This document shows positions 24,781 through 33,753 of a DNA stretch of 64,000 nucleotides, piece by piece. The stretch spans positions 49,653 through 113,652 of the forward strand of contig CANOHT010000005.1 in assembly GCA_947565865.1 (NCBI GenBank). The letters run 5' to 3'. The notes below the pieces were generated by a model, which made no database searches, was not told where the DNA came from, and worked only from the letters and a program-made list of their open reading frames with translations. Every line of letters begins with the position of its first letter. Within the stretch, counting starts at the first letter, position 1. The stretch comes from an uncultured Clostridia bacterium (GTDB lineage Bacteria > Bacillota > Clostridia > Christensenellales > Aristaeellaceae). A program made the translations under genes and the position numbers.

Positions 24781-26292
24781 TTAGTTCATTTCCATATAGC
24801 CCTTGCGCAGGGCCACGCGGTCGATCTTCATGGTGGCCGTATGGGGCAGCTCGTCCAAATGGATGCAGACATCCGGCAGCATATAGCGCTGAAGCTTCTT
24901 TTTAAGCCCCGCCAGCAGTTCTTTCTCTGTCAAACCGCCTGTCCAGAAGCAGAACAGACGCCCTGTGGGCTGGTCGAACAGTACGCAGCCGTCCCGCCAG
25001 CCGGGTATCCCGCGCAGCGCCAGCTCCACCTCGCCCAGCTCCATCCGGTAGCCATGATGCTTTACCTGCGCGTCCCTGCGGCCCAGCACCAGCAGCTCCC
25101 CGTCGGGAGTCAGGCGGCCGATGTCGCCGGTGCGGTAGAACCGCTCGAAGTAGCCTCGCTGCATCGGATCAAGCGCGAAGGCGGCTTCTGTCCTTTCGGG
25201 ATCCCGATGATAGCCGGAGGACAGCCATGGGTTGGACACCAGCATCTCGCCGCCGTTGAGGGGATCGACCTCCCGGCCCTCCTCGTCCGTAAACAGGATA
25301 TGCGCCTGACGGAAGGGCTTGCCCACCGTTAAAAGCTCGCTGTCCTCATAATGATCCCTCACGCGGCCCACCGCCACCGAGAAGGCCTCCGTGCTCCCGT
25401 AGAAGTTGTAGAAGCCCGCATTGGGCGCAACGCGCATCCACTTTTTCAGCGGCGCCCAGGGCATCATCTCCCCGGACATAATGCCGTGGGTCAGCTCCGG
25501 CAAGCTGCCTTCCTCCAGCGCCTCGCTGACGGCGATGAAGCTGGAGGGCGTCATGGTCAGCTCCGTCACATGCCGCTCCCGCAGGCATTGGCCGAAGCGT
25601 CGGGGAAAGGCCAAGGCGTTGGCGGGCAGCAGGTAGACCGTCGCCCCCAGGGCGATGGGCGGATAGATGTCAATGATGGAGTTGGCATAGAAGAAGGGCG
25701 ACTGGTTGCCGAAAACCGTCCCTTCGTCAAAGCCATAGACCTCAATGGTCGCCTCGGTATAATGGATGTAGCTGGCATGGCTCTGGATGCTGCCCTTGGG
25801 AATACCCGTGGAGCCGCTGGTATACAGAATGGACAAGGGGTCGAACATACCGCTTCTTGCGCGGATAGCCGCTAAAGCTTCGGAACGGACGGCCGTCTCC
25901 TCGGCGTCAGCAAAATCCACCACGGGCGCCGTCACACTCGTCAAGGCGCTCAGGGCCCTGCGGCCCTTGTCATCCGTCAGCACACAGTCGGGCCGCATCC
26001 GTTCCAGAATGACGGCGAGGCGCTCCGCCGGCATGGCGGGGTCCAGGGGCACATAAGCGCCGCCCGCATACGCGACGCCCAGGAAAGCCGGGACGCAGGT
26101 CATGCTCCGTCCGTCCATCAGCACCGCCGCCACCCCCCTGGGCGGCATCACGTCCATCAAGCAGGAACCCACAGCCCGGGCCTGGTGATGCAGCTGAGCA
26201 AAAGTCAGGGCCGTCTGGTCGTCCAGGAAGGCAACGCGCTCCGGCACACGGGCCGCGGTGCGCTCCAGATCCTCCAGGATGTTGCCATTCAT
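24781..26292 (-). CDS. DltA/NRPS-type adenylating enzyme A2, altered substrate pocket
   Basis: A 503-residue stand-alone adenylation protein of the ANL superfamily. Core motifs are 'LYTSGSTGIPKG' (A3, 156-167), 'NFYGSTEA' (A5), 'YRTGDIGR' (A7), 'GRRDAQVKHHGYRMELGE' (A8) and the A10 lysine K489 in 'MKIDRVAL'. It should activate a carboxylic acid as acyl-AMP and load a carrier protein. DltA has an Asp that holds the amino group of D-Ala ('FSFDLS') and a Cys in 'FCGE'. This protein has Ala203 ('FFYANS') and Ser273 ('IMSGE') instead. That argues for a substrate other than D-Ala, perhaps one without an alpha-amino group. Its ATG overlaps the SGNH stop (ATGA). It is the last gene of the carrier-A1-MBOAT-SGNH-A2 cluster. 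Confidence 0.85.
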   Translation of the reverse strand: MNGNILEDLERTAARVPERVAFLDDQTALTFAQLHHQARAVGSCLMDVMPPRGVAAVLMDGRSMTCVPAFLGVAYAGGAYVPLDPAMPAERLAVILERMRPDCVLTDDKGRRALSALTSVTAPVVDFADAEETAVRSEALAAIRARSGMFDPLSILYTSGSTGIPKGSIQSHASYIHYTEATIEVYGFDEGTVFGNQSPFFYANSIIDIYPPIALGATVYLLPANALAFPRRFGQCLRERHVTELTMTPSSFIAVSEALEEGSLPELTHGIMSGEMMPWAPLKKWMRVAPNAGFYNFYGSTEAFSVAVGRVRDHYEDSELLTVGKPFRQAHILFTDEEGREVDPLNGGEMLVSNPWLSSGYHRDPERTEAAFALDPMQRGYFERFYRTGDIGRLTPDGELLVLGRRDAQVKHHGYRMELGEVELALRGIPGWRDGCVLFDQPTGRLFCFWTGGLTEKELLAGLKKKLQRYMLPDVCIHLDELPHTATMKIDRVALRKGYMEMN

Positions 26293-27347
26293 ACACCTTC
26301 CTCCTTCATGCCTTCGTTGGGATACATGTCAAACCATCGGCGCGCGCATTCCTCGTAGGAAGCATAGGCGGTATTGCCCCGGCGGTCAGGGAGATCGTAC
26401 ATGGCTGTCAGATCCTCCCCCAGCTTCTTGGAAAACGTTACGCTGCCCTTGATATTCAAATGCTGCCAGTCCGCGAAATCAGTGGAATAGCGCAGACCGA
26501 AGCGCAGGGACGGCTCGTTGTAATTGATGCCCTTGACCCCGTATTCCGCCGCGACGCTCCACAGGCTGTTGAAAAACATGTGATCGTTGGCGTAGTCGGG
26601 GTTGGGGAAGGCGACCAGCAGTACCGGAATGTCCCGCTCCTGAGCCAATTCCAGAATTTTGCGGAAGTACGCCTCTTGACGGGCGTTGATCGTGCGTTTC
26701 GTCGGTACCCACACCATGGAGGGCCGCTCATGCCGATCCACCTCGTCCTCCTCGATGTAGCCCTTCCAGCTTCCGCCGCGCCCGCCGTTGTTCGGGGGAA
26801 AAAGGAAATCCTCCGCCGTCAGCTCATTGTACCGCTGATGCAGCTTGGGAAAGGTCAGGAAGATGTCCATGGTCTCCTCCGGGCCCACGCAGGAGGCAAT
26901 GGCGCGCAGCCGCACATCGGGTGAAAGTATGCCCGCAGTGGAAAGGATCGTCCTTCCCTCCTTGGAATAGTCCCGGTTGTAGATAGCCGGCTTGGCGTCC
27001 AGCAGGATCAGGCGGGGCGACTGGGTTTTCAGCGCCTCCATGAGATAATAGTAGCTGATCCAGAAGGGCTGCTCGGCGCTGCACAGATTATAGGCAGCCA
27101 GCCCATAGTCCCGCCAGAGGATGTTGGTGTTCACCCCCGCGTAGGCCAGGCTGGTACCCAGCACCAGCACATCCACGGAGTCTCGCGGCTGACGGTACAG
27201 GTTCATCATGCCGCAGATGCCGTAGTCATGCTTGGGAGTCAGGACATAGGCGGCATAGGACAGCGTCAGTGTCAGCACCAGCCCAAAGGCCACCACCCGC
27301 AGCCAGAAGGCCGCCAGCCTGCCGCGCCGCGCCCCGTTTTCCGCCAT
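26289..27347 (-). CDS. DltD-like membrane-anchored SGNH-type protein
   Basis: A 352-residue protein with one N-terminal transmembrane helix (about 13-37) and an extracytoplasmic SGNH-like domain. Visible blocks are 'VDVLVLGTSLAYAGVN' (GTS in place of GDS), 'LILLDAKPAI', and near the C-terminus 'FADWQHLNIKGS' (Asp-x-x-His catalytic dyad). DltD and alginate-acetylation AlgJ/AlgX proteins have the same topology and receive or transfer acyl groups outside the membrane. The ATG at 27347 follows GGGGGGTGAGG; a GTG three codons earlier has no clear ribosome site. It lies between the MBOAT gene (15 bp away) and the A2 gene (4-bp overlap), so it very likely works with them. Confidence 0.8.
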   Translation of the reverse strand: MAENGARRGRLAAFWLRVVAFGLVLTLTLSYAAYVLTPKHDYGICGMMNLYRQPRDSVDVLVLGTSLAYAGVNTNILWRDYGLAAYNLCSAEQPFWISYYYLMEALKTQSPRLILLDAKPAIYNRDYSKEGRTILSTAGILSPDVRLRAIASCVGPEETMDIFLTFPKLHQRYNELTAEDFLFPPNNGGRGGSWKGYIEEDEVDRHERPSMVWVPTKRTINARQEAYFRKILELAQERDIPVLLVAFPNPDYANDHMFFNSLWSVAAEYGVKGINYNEPSLRFGLRYSTDFADWQHLNIKGSVTFSKKLGEDLTAMYDLPDRRGNTAYASYEECARRWFDMYPNEGMKEEGV

Positions 27348-27362
27348 TGCCCTCACCCCCCG

Positions 27363-28841
27363 TCAAAACTGCGTATACAGGAAGGCCGCGCCGTTCATCC
27401 CGTCGCCATAGCAGCCCAATACCACAATTGCCACAATCAGCGCAAGCATCGCCAGCCAGCGAAGGGGGAACGGGCCTCGCGCCAGCCGCTGACCAATGGT
27501 CAGGCCCTGCTCGTCCAGCGCGTCCACCGCCGTGAGCACAGTCAGCGCCGCCAGAACAATGATCCACTCCAGGCCCGGCATGATCGCCGTCAGGACGCTG
27601 CCGACATTCGCCACCGACCAGCCCATCAGGCTCTGCCCCATCAGGCTGAAGGCCTCCCTCGGCCCCGCGGTAAAGGCGAAGAACTGCGCCAGCAGCACCA
27701 GCAGCCAGGTGCGCGTCAGCCGCAGCGCGATGATGGCGGGATGCTTCTCCCGCACATGCCAGCGCTTTCGCAGCTGCCGGAACCAAGGCTCCATCAGCAT
27801 CGAGATCGCCATCACCACGCCGAAGTACATGCCGTAGATGGCCGCGTTCCAGCTGGCGCCGTGCCACAGGCCGATCAGCACAAAAATCAGAATCGTAGCC
27901 AAGGCGGAGGGAATCAGCCGCCCCATTTTCTTCCCCAGAAGCCTGGACGCCCCCGTGCCCACGGCCAGTCCCAGACGGGAGGTGGTCAGCGGATACAGCA
28001 GGTAAGAGCGGAACCATGCCCCCAAGGAGATGTGCCACCGCCTCCAGTACTCCGCCACGCTGGTGGAAAAGAAGGGTCTGCGGAAATTTTCCGTCATCCG
28101 TATGCCGTACAGCAGCGCCGTGCCGCGAATCACATCCATGCCGCCTGAAAAATCAGCGTACAGCTGCACCATGTAGACGCCCGCGCTTGCCAGCGCCAGC
28201 CAGCCGGGCACCACAAGCTGCGTGGTGGTGTAAGCGGCCACAGCCGCCAGCCGATCCGCCAGCACCAGCTTCTTGAAGTAGCCCCACAGCATCAGCAGCA
28301 CACCCTCCTGCACCAGCGCGGGCTCCAGACGGTGGCCCTCCGTCAGCTGAGGCGCAAGCTGCTTCCAGGTGGATACGGGGCCCTGGGTCATTTGAGGAAA
28401 AAACGCCACAAACAGCAAATATCGGCAGGGATTGCGCTCGGGCTCCACCTTGCCGCGGTACACGTCGATGACATATCCCGCGCTCTGAAAGGTAAACCAG
28501 CTCAATCCCAGGGGAACAATCCAGCCCGCCGCCCACAGTCCGCCGTATTTCAGCGCCGCCATGGCCCCCAAAATCAAAGCCAGCACCCCTGCCAGCAAAG
28601 GCTTCGCTCCGCCCGCTCTCGCCCAACGGCCTTCCGCCTTCACCCGGCGGATGGCCAAGCCCCCGCCCCAGGTCACGGCGGCCACGGCCGTCAGGTAGAT
28701 CAGGCCAAACCAGCCCGCGAGCGTATAGAAAACAAGGCTGGCTGTCAAAAGCGCCCACCAGCGTACCTTCAGCGGCAGCAGGTAATATGTTAAAAACGCT
28801 ACCGCCACCAGCAGCAAGTAGTCAAGGCTCAGGATGCTCAC
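27363..28841 (-). CDS. DltB/AlgI-like MBOAT O-acyltransferase
   Basis: A 492-residue polytopic membrane protein with about eleven hydrophobic segments. MBOAT signatures are 'FFPQMTQGPVSTW' (about 148-160), 'YADFSGGMDVIRG' (228-240), 'FRRPFFSTSVAEYWRRWHISLGAW' (253-276) and the catalytic His327 in 'IGLWHGASWN'. MBOAT proteins pass acyl groups across or at the membrane to an extracellular acceptor; DltB does this with D-alanine carried on DltC. The start is a GTG at 28841 inside the end of A1 (20-bp overlap) with AGGTGG upstream. Carrier, two adenylases and an SGNH protein surround it, supporting a Dlt-like pathway. Confidence 0.9.
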   Translation of the reverse strand: MSILSLDYLLLVAVAFLTYYLLPLKVRWWALLTASLVFYTLAGWFGLIYLTAVAAVTWGGGLAIRRVKAEGRWARAGGAKPLLAGVLALILGAMAALKYGGLWAAGWIVPLGLSWFTFQSAGYVIDVYRGKVEPERNPCRYLLFVAFFPQMTQGPVSTWKQLAPQLTEGHRLEPALVQEGVLLMLWGYFKKLVLADRLAAVAAYTTTQLVVPGWLALASAGVYMVQLYADFSGGMDVIRGTALLYGIRMTENFRRPFFSTSVAEYWRRWHISLGAWFRSYLLYPLTTSRLGLAVGTGASRLLGKKMGRLIPSALATILIFVLIGLWHGASWNAAIYGMYFGVVMAISMLMEPWFRQLRKRWHVREKHPAIIALRLTRTWLLVLLAQFFAFTAGPREAFSLMGQSLMGWSVANVGSVLTAIMPGLEWIIVLAALTVLTAVDALDEQGLTIGQRLARGPFPLRWLAMLALIVAIVVLGCYGDGMNGAAFLYTQF

Positions 28842-30300
28842 CGTTCGCCACCTGCCTGACGCTTACGCGATCAATCTTGCCGCTGCCCGTCTGCGGAAGC
28901 CGCTCCATGCGGAGAAGCTCGTCAGGCAGCATGTACTTGGGAAGACAGCCCTTTAGCCCCGCCTGCACCTGCTTCTTCCCGGCCGGTCCGGCCCAGGCGC
29001 AGATGATCCGCGAGGTGGGGGCATCAAAGACGCAGCAGCCCTGCTCGACCCCTTCCAGGGCCAGCAGCGCGCACTCAATCTCCCCTAACTCAATCCGATA
29101 GCCGTTCTTCTTGATCTGGCTGTCCCGTCGGCCCAGGAAGAGCAGCTCACCCCGCTCGTTGTAGGCACCCAGATCGCCGGTACGGTACATCCGCTCCTCC
29201 AGCTGAGGCCGCAGCGGATTACGCACGAAGGCTTCGGCGGTTTTCTCCGGGGCGTTGTAGTAGCCCGCCGCAAGGCAGGTACCCATAACGCAGATTTCAC
29301 CGTCCAGCAGCTCGATGCGCGTATTGGCGCAAGGAAAACCGATGGGCAGCGCGTCGTCGTCGTTAAAATCCCTGTCCACCTCAAACCACGCGCAGACATC
29401 CGTGATCTCCGTCGGTCCGTACATGTTGACGAACCTCGCCTCCGGCAGCGCCTTCCGCCAAACGTTGAGCGTCCGGCAGGGCATCACCTCGCCGCAGAAG
29501 AAGACCCGCTTCAGCTCCGTCTCCCCCGGCTGAAGCAGCCCGGAGGCAGCCACCGCCGTCAGCGCCGAGGGCACCCAGAAAATGGTGTCGATGGCGTGAT
29601 GGCGCAAATCCTCCAGAAGCCTTGACGGAAACATGAAGTCCATCCGGGGAAGGAAAAACACGCAGCTTCTTGTGCGAATGGCCCCGTAGACATCCAGCAC
29701 CGAATTGTCAAAATACAGCGGCGCCTGGTTGCCAAAGCGACTGCCCGCCTCAATGCGCAGGGCACTGCTGGCCCACTCCACAAAGTCGATCACGCTGCGA
29801 TGGCTGACGGCCACGCCCTTGGGCGTCCCCGTCGAGCCGCTGGTAAACAGTACATAGAGCAGATCCGTATCGATATGCCGACGCTGCCGCTCCTCAAGCA
29901 GCGCGTCATCCGCCGGGGCTATGGCGTCCTCCACCGTGAAGCTTCGCAGGCCCAGCTCCTCCGCCAAAGGCAGATACTTCCGGCCGCACAGCGCGAGGGC
30001 AGGCTCCAGCTGATCCACAATCAGCTTCAGCCGCGCCAGGGGCATGGAAGCATCCACCGGGGTATAGAAGCATCCGGCATAGGCCGTTCCCAGCATAGCC
30101 GCCACCGTCAGGGGAGACTTGTCCATCATCAGCAGCACGGGCGTCTGAAGGGGCGTATGCTTTGCCACAAAGCTGCCAAGCCCGCGGGCCGCCGCGTAGA
30201 GCTGGCCGAAGGTCAGGCTGCTCTGGACATCCTCAAAGGCGGGAGCCTCCGGGGTCAAGGCCGCGGCCTGCTCCAACCACGCAAGCACGCTTCGCGTCAT
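28822..30300 (-). CDS. DltA-like D-alanine-type adenylating enzyme A1
   Basis: A 492-residue ANL adenylase close in plan to D-alanine:D-alanyl carrier protein ligase. Motifs are 'LFTSGSTGTPKG' (A3, 151-162), 'VNMYGPTEIT' (A5), 'YRTGDLG' (A7), 'GRRDSQIKKNGYRIELGEIE' (A8) and A10 Lys475 in 'SGKIDRVS'. It keeps both residues linked to D-Ala selection in Bacillus DltA: Asp198 in 'APLYFDNS' and Cys269 in 'VFFCGEVMP'. D-Ala, or another small amino acid, is therefore the best guess. It presumably charges the carrier encoded just upstream, whose stop codon it overlaps (ATGA). Compare A2 at 24781, which has lost both residues. Confidence 0.88.
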   Translation of the reverse strand: MTRSVLAWLEQAAALTPEAPAFEDVQSSLTFGQLYAAARGLGSFVAKHTPLQTPVLLMMDKSPLTVAAMLGTAYAGCFYTPVDASMPLARLKLIVDQLEPALALCGRKYLPLAEELGLRSFTVEDAIAPADDALLEERQRRHIDTDLLYVLFTSGSTGTPKGVAVSHRSVIDFVEWASSALRIEAGSRFGNQAPLYFDNSVLDVYGAIRTRSCVFFLPRMDFMFPSRLLEDLRHHAIDTIFWVPSALTAVAASGLLQPGETELKRVFFCGEVMPCRTLNVWRKALPEARFVNMYGPTEITDVCAWFEVDRDFNDDDALPIGFPCANTRIELLDGEICVMGTCLAAGYYNAPEKTAEAFVRNPLRPQLEERMYRTGDLGAYNERGELLFLGRRDSQIKKNGYRIELGEIECALLALEGVEQGCCVFDAPTSRIICAWAGPAGKKQVQAGLKGCLPKYMLPDELLRMERLPQTGSGKIDRVSVRQVANGEHPEP

Positions 30301-30536
30301 GGCTGCTCCCTATGGCGCTGGATCAGCCGAAGCATGGCGTCCACGCTGTTGAAATGCTCGGGCTCAATGTCGGCGGTGGTGATATGAACGTCAAAGGCCT
30401 CGTCAATGGCCGCGATGATGACCGTCATGTCCAGCGAGTCGATCAGTCCGTCATCCACCAGGGCCGTCTCGGCGGCGAAGTCGATATCCTCGTTGACCTC
30501 CGCCAGCAGCGCGATGAGCTTCTGCCTATCCTCCAT
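30297..30536 (-). CDS. DltC-like acyl/aminoacyl carrier protein
   Basis: A 79-residue acidic carrier protein. The 4'-phosphopantetheine attachment site is Ser34 in 'DDGLIDSLDMTVII', matching the GxxDSL/M motif; DltC proteins have a similar 'LDSF/M' context. It would be loaded by the overlapping adenylase A1, and possibly also by A2, and would donate to the MBOAT protein. It is the only carrier protein in the window and opens the five-gene cluster. The ATG at 30536 follows an AGAGGGAGCGG-like stretch. Confidence 0.88.
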   Translation of the reverse strand: MEDRQKLIALLAEVNEDIDFAAETALVDDGLIDSLDMTVIIAAIDEAFDVHITTADIEPEHFNSVDAMLRLIQRHREQP

Positions 30537-30561
30537 ACCGCTCCCTCTTTTCTCCGGGAAT

Positions 30562-30598
30562 CCCGCCGCCCCGGCTCCTTCCGGCCAAGGGCGGCGGG
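30562..30598. other. GC-rich inverted repeat between the ABC ATPase gene and the Dlt-like cluster
   Basis: CCCGCCGCC (30562-30570) and GGCGGCGGG (30590-30598) form a strong stem with a 19-nt loop. No T-run follows on the minus strand, so it is not a standard terminator. It could protect or process mRNA between the importer genes and the carrier-protein gene. Confidence 0.55.
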
Positions 30599-30607
30599 GA
30601 CGTCCCG

Positions 30608-31729
30608 TCAGTCGTTGATTCGCTTCTCCGTATCCTGCTCAAACAGGTGCAGCTTGGGCATGTTGGGCACGATGGCAATCTCCTCCTGAGCGGGTACGGT
30701 TTCACCGGTATACTTGAAGACCATCATCTGATCGTCGAGCTTGATGTGAATCAGGAAAGCGTCGCCCAGAGGCTCCACGCCGTCAATCGCGCCGCGGATG
30801 GCGTTGGGCTCGCCGCTTTGCGCCAGCACGAAATCGGAGGGACGAATGCCCAGGATCACCGTCTTGCCTTCATAGGCCGCCAGGGCCGCGGCGTCCTTGT
30901 TCGGAACGCTCAGGGTGAAGGTGGCCGCCTGCAGCTTCAGGCCGCTGCCGTCCTTGACCACCTTGCAGGGGAAGGTGTTGATTTCCGGCGTACCCAGGAA
31001 GCCCGCCACAAACAGGCAGTTGGGATGATCGTACAGATCGAAGGGCGTGCCCTGCTGCATGATGTGGCCTTCCTTCATCAGGACGATGTGATCCGCCATA
31101 GTCATGGCCTCGGTCTGGTCGTGGGTGACGTAGACGGTGGTCATGTGCAGGCGCTTCTGAATCTGCTTGAGCTCGTAGCGCACCTTGTCGCGGAGCTTGG
31201 CGTCCAGATTGCCCAAAGGCTCATCCAGCAGGAACACATTGGCGTCGCGCACCATGGCGCGGCCCAGGGCCACGCGCTGGCGCTGACCGCCGGAAAGGTT
31301 GGCGATCTTGCGATCCAGGTATTCCTCAATCTCCAGCATCTTAGCCATCTGCATGACCTTCTGGTCGATCTTTTCCTTGGCAACCTTCTGCGTCTTCAGC
31401 GCGAAGGACATGTTCTCCCGCACCGTCATGTTGGGATACAGCGCGTATTCCTGGAACACCATGGCGATGTTGCGCTCCTGGGGCGGAACGAAGGTGGTTT
31501 CCTTCTTGCCGTTCATCTCGCTCATCAGCGTTTCGCCAAAGCGAATGGAGCCCTTGACGGGATGAAGCAGACCCGCGATGCACTGCATGGCGGTGGATTT
31601 GCCGCAGCCGGAGGGGCCAAGGAAAACGCAGAACTCGCCGTCCTTGATCTCCAGGTTCATGCTTTCCAGCACGTTGGTCTTGCCTTTGTTGTAGGACACA
31701 TTCATGTCCTTGATGCTAATCGAAGCCAT
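30608..31729 (-). CDS. MsmK/UgpC-type sugar ABC transporter ATPase
   Basis: A 373-residue ATPase of the MalK subfamily. Walker A 'GPSGCGKST' (38-46), Q-loop 'VFQEYALYP', signature 'LSGGQRQRVALGRA', Walker B 'VFLLDEPLGNLDA' and H-loop 'YVTHDQTEA' are all present. They are followed by a C-terminal TOBE/regulatory domain (about 240-370, 'GFLGTPEINTF', 'LGIRPSDFV'). It should energise the importer formed with the permeases at 33754 and 34639 and the binding protein at 37658. Such ATPases often serve several sugar importers. It lies 20 bp after a GH3 gene in the same array. Confidence 0.93.
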   Translation of the reverse strand: MASISIKDMNVSYNKGKTNVLESMNLEIKDGEFCVFLGPSGCGKSTAMQCIAGLLHPVKGSIRFGETLMSEMNGKKETTFVPPQERNIAMVFQEYALYPNMTVRENMSFALKTQKVAKEKIDQKVMQMAKMLEIEEYLDRKIANLSGGQRQRVALGRAMVRDANVFLLDEPLGNLDAKLRDKVRYELKQIQKRLHMTTVYVTHDQTEAMTMADHIVLMKEGHIMQQGTPFDLYDHPNCLFVAGFLGTPEINTFPCKVVKDGSGLKLQAATFTLSVPNKDAAALAAYEGKTVILGIRPSDFVLAQSGEPNAIRGAIDGVEPLGDAFLIHIKLDDQMMVFKYTGETVPAQEEIAIVPNMPKLHLFEQDTEKRIND

Positions 31730-31749
31730 TTCGTTTGTCCTCCTGTCCC

Positions 31750-33639
31750 TTATCGGCCGAAGGCCTGTACGTCGATGCCGAAGCCGTAGTCAAACAGCGG
31801 ATCGGCCATATCCTTGGCCAGGTCCTCCCGCTGCAGGAGCACCTGGCTCATGGAGGCGGGAATCTGGAAGGGGGTCTTGCCGGTGATGGCATGCTCGCCG
31901 TAGAGCGCCTCAGCGATGGCGTCCGCGCCGCAGGTCATGCCGGGCTTGTAGGCCAGCAGCACACAGTCGCTGAGGTTGACCATGTCGGTCATCACATAAG
32001 CACGGTTCATCAGGCACACGGTGATAACGGTGGCGCCCGCCTTCTGCAAAGCGGCAACCATGTCCGTCTGCGTGTTGGGGAAAATCAGCGTGGAGGTGCC
32101 CCACTCAGGCTCATGGGTACCGGCAGCCTCGCCGATGACCACCACGGCCACGGTGCCCTCGTCATAGCTCGCTTCCACCAGGGAGGTATCGTCGCCGATG
32201 TAGGTCACATTCTCGGCGCCGGCCTTTTCCTGCAGGGCGGTGAGGATGTTCTTGGCCTGGTAGGCTTCCACCGTCCAGCCGGAGGAAAGGGCGTGGCCGT
32301 TTTCCGCCAGGGAGCCCGCAACGATAATCTTCTTGCCTGCCAGTTCGACAGCGTTCTCATACTTGACCATGGTCAGCGCCTGGGCGGCGGCTTCCTTCAC
32401 CAGATCCTTGTGCTCCTGGTCATTCAGGGTCGCCACGGCGTTGTCCACGTCCACATAGGGATTCTCAAAGATGCCAAGCTCAAACTTGGCCTTGAGCAGC
32501 TTGCCAACCTTCTCGTCCATCTGCTCCTCGGTCAGAGCGCCCACCAGCTTCTTCACCTCGCGGGTGCCGGCGCCGCCCAGGGCGTCCGCGCCAGCCACAG
32601 CAGCAGGCGTGGGAGACAGGCCCCAGTCCGTCTGGATGATGCCGGTATAGCCCATCTTCTCCCGCAGCAGCTCAGTCATCACGGTGGCGGACTCATGAGC
32701 GTAGTTGTCCACGGCGTCGCCGCCCAGGAAGGGGACGGTGGAATAGCCGTAGGGCATGATGGAAGCCGCGCCGGCCTCAATGGCAGCCTCAAAGATGCTC
32801 AGGGCTGTCTGGAGGGTTTCCTCATTGAAGACCAGGGGCGTGCCGTCCACGCCGCCGGTCTGGGAACCGGAACCGGGGAAGTGCTTGACGCAGGTCATCA
32901 CGGAGGAATCGGTCAGCTCCTTGCCGCCCTGCAGGCCCTTGATGCAGGCCAGCACCATCTCGGTGGCCAGCGTCACGTCCTCGCCGAAGCATTCCTGGAC
33001 GCGGCCCCAGCGGGGATCGGTGGCGATGTCCGCCACAGGGGACAAGCTCATGCGGACGCCGGTAGCCAGCATTTCCTCACGCTGCAGATCCGCCAGGCGC
33101 TCCACCAATTCAACGTTGTTGGTGGCGGCCAGGGTCAGCTGGTCAGGCAGGATGGTCGCGCCGTCGATCCAGCTGGCGCCGATCACCGAGTCCATCGAGA
33201 ACACCACGGGAATGCCCAGCCGGGAGCTTTCCGCCAGGGCCTGAATCTCATTGGTGCGTTCGGCGGCCTCCTTGGGGCCGTCCTGCAGATAGGAATAAGC
33301 CAGGGCGAAGCCGATGTCCATCTCGGCAAACCAGCTTTCCTTAAGGGTCACCAGCGTCACATGGAGCATCTGGTAGGCTTTATCCTCAATGGTCATCTGG
33401 CTGAGCAGGTCGGCGGTGCGCTCCTCGGCGGAAAGCCGCCAGTCCTCATACTTGTCCAGCGCGCCGTTCTTGTTCAGATCCTTAAACTGATAGCCGTCCA
33501 CCTCGATGATCGCCACAGAATCCGTGCCTAGCACAGGCTGGGTGTAGGTTTCCTCCGCCAGGGCGGCGGGCGCCATGGTCGCGGCCAGGGCGGCGGCAAC
33601 CGTCAGGGAAGCAAGACGCTTCACAAACCCTTTTTTCAT
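31750..33639 (-). CDS. Secreted GH3-family glycoside hydrolase (two-domain type I)
   Basis: A 629-residue exported GH3 enzyme. The signal peptide ends near 'PAALAE'. An EF-hand-like loop at 54-66 ('DLNKNGALDKYED') precedes the (beta/alpha)8 domain. Canonical motifs are 'TDPRWGRVQECFGED' (208-221), 'CVKHFPGSG' (250-258) and nucleophile Asp338 in 'GIIQTDWG'. The alpha/beta sandwich domain follows; there is no fibronectin-like C-terminal domain, which makes it shorter than the type II GH3s at 22268 and 44521. Beta-glucosidase-type activity is probable but the glycan is not known. It sits between the permease and ATPase genes of one importer, which suggests its products are imported. Confidence 0.92.
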   Translation of the reverse strand: MKKGFVKRLASLTVAAALAATMAPAALAEETYTQPVLGTDSVAIIEVDGYQFKDLNKNGALDKYEDWRLSAEERTADLLSQMTIEDKAYQMLHVTLVTLKESWFAEMDIGFALAYSYLQDGPKEAAERTNEIQALAESSRLGIPVVFSMDSVIGASWIDGATILPDQLTLAATNNVELVERLADLQREEMLATGVRMSLSPVADIATDPRWGRVQECFGEDVTLATEMVLACIKGLQGGKELTDSSVMTCVKHFPGSGSQTGGVDGTPLVFNEETLQTALSIFEAAIEAGAASIMPYGYSTVPFLGGDAVDNYAHESATVMTELLREKMGYTGIIQTDWGLSPTPAAVAGADALGGAGTREVKKLVGALTEEQMDEKVGKLLKAKFELGIFENPYVDVDNAVATLNDQEHKDLVKEAAAQALTMVKYENAVELAGKKIIVAGSLAENGHALSSGWTVEAYQAKNILTALQEKAGAENVTYIGDDTSLVEASYDEGTVAVVVIGEAAGTHEPEWGTSTLIFPNTQTDMVAALQKAGATVITVCLMNRAYVMTDMVNLSDCVLLAYKPGMTCGADAIAEALYGEHAITGKTPFQIPASMSQVLLQREDLAKDMADPLFDYGFGIDVQAFGR

Positions 33640-33753
33640 TCTTGTTTGACTCCTTTCCTTCTACTAAACGCCATTGAAAAGCGAACATGTGCGGAGCAGA
33701 TTTTTCCATCCGCCAAGACCGCAGATGATCTCCCTTTTGACTTGAGTTTAGTA

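Noticed and set aside
26420..26445. CcpA cre-like sequence (GGAAAACGTTAC)
   Set aside because: It lies inside the SGNH-type coding region, is a partial match and is not near a promoter.
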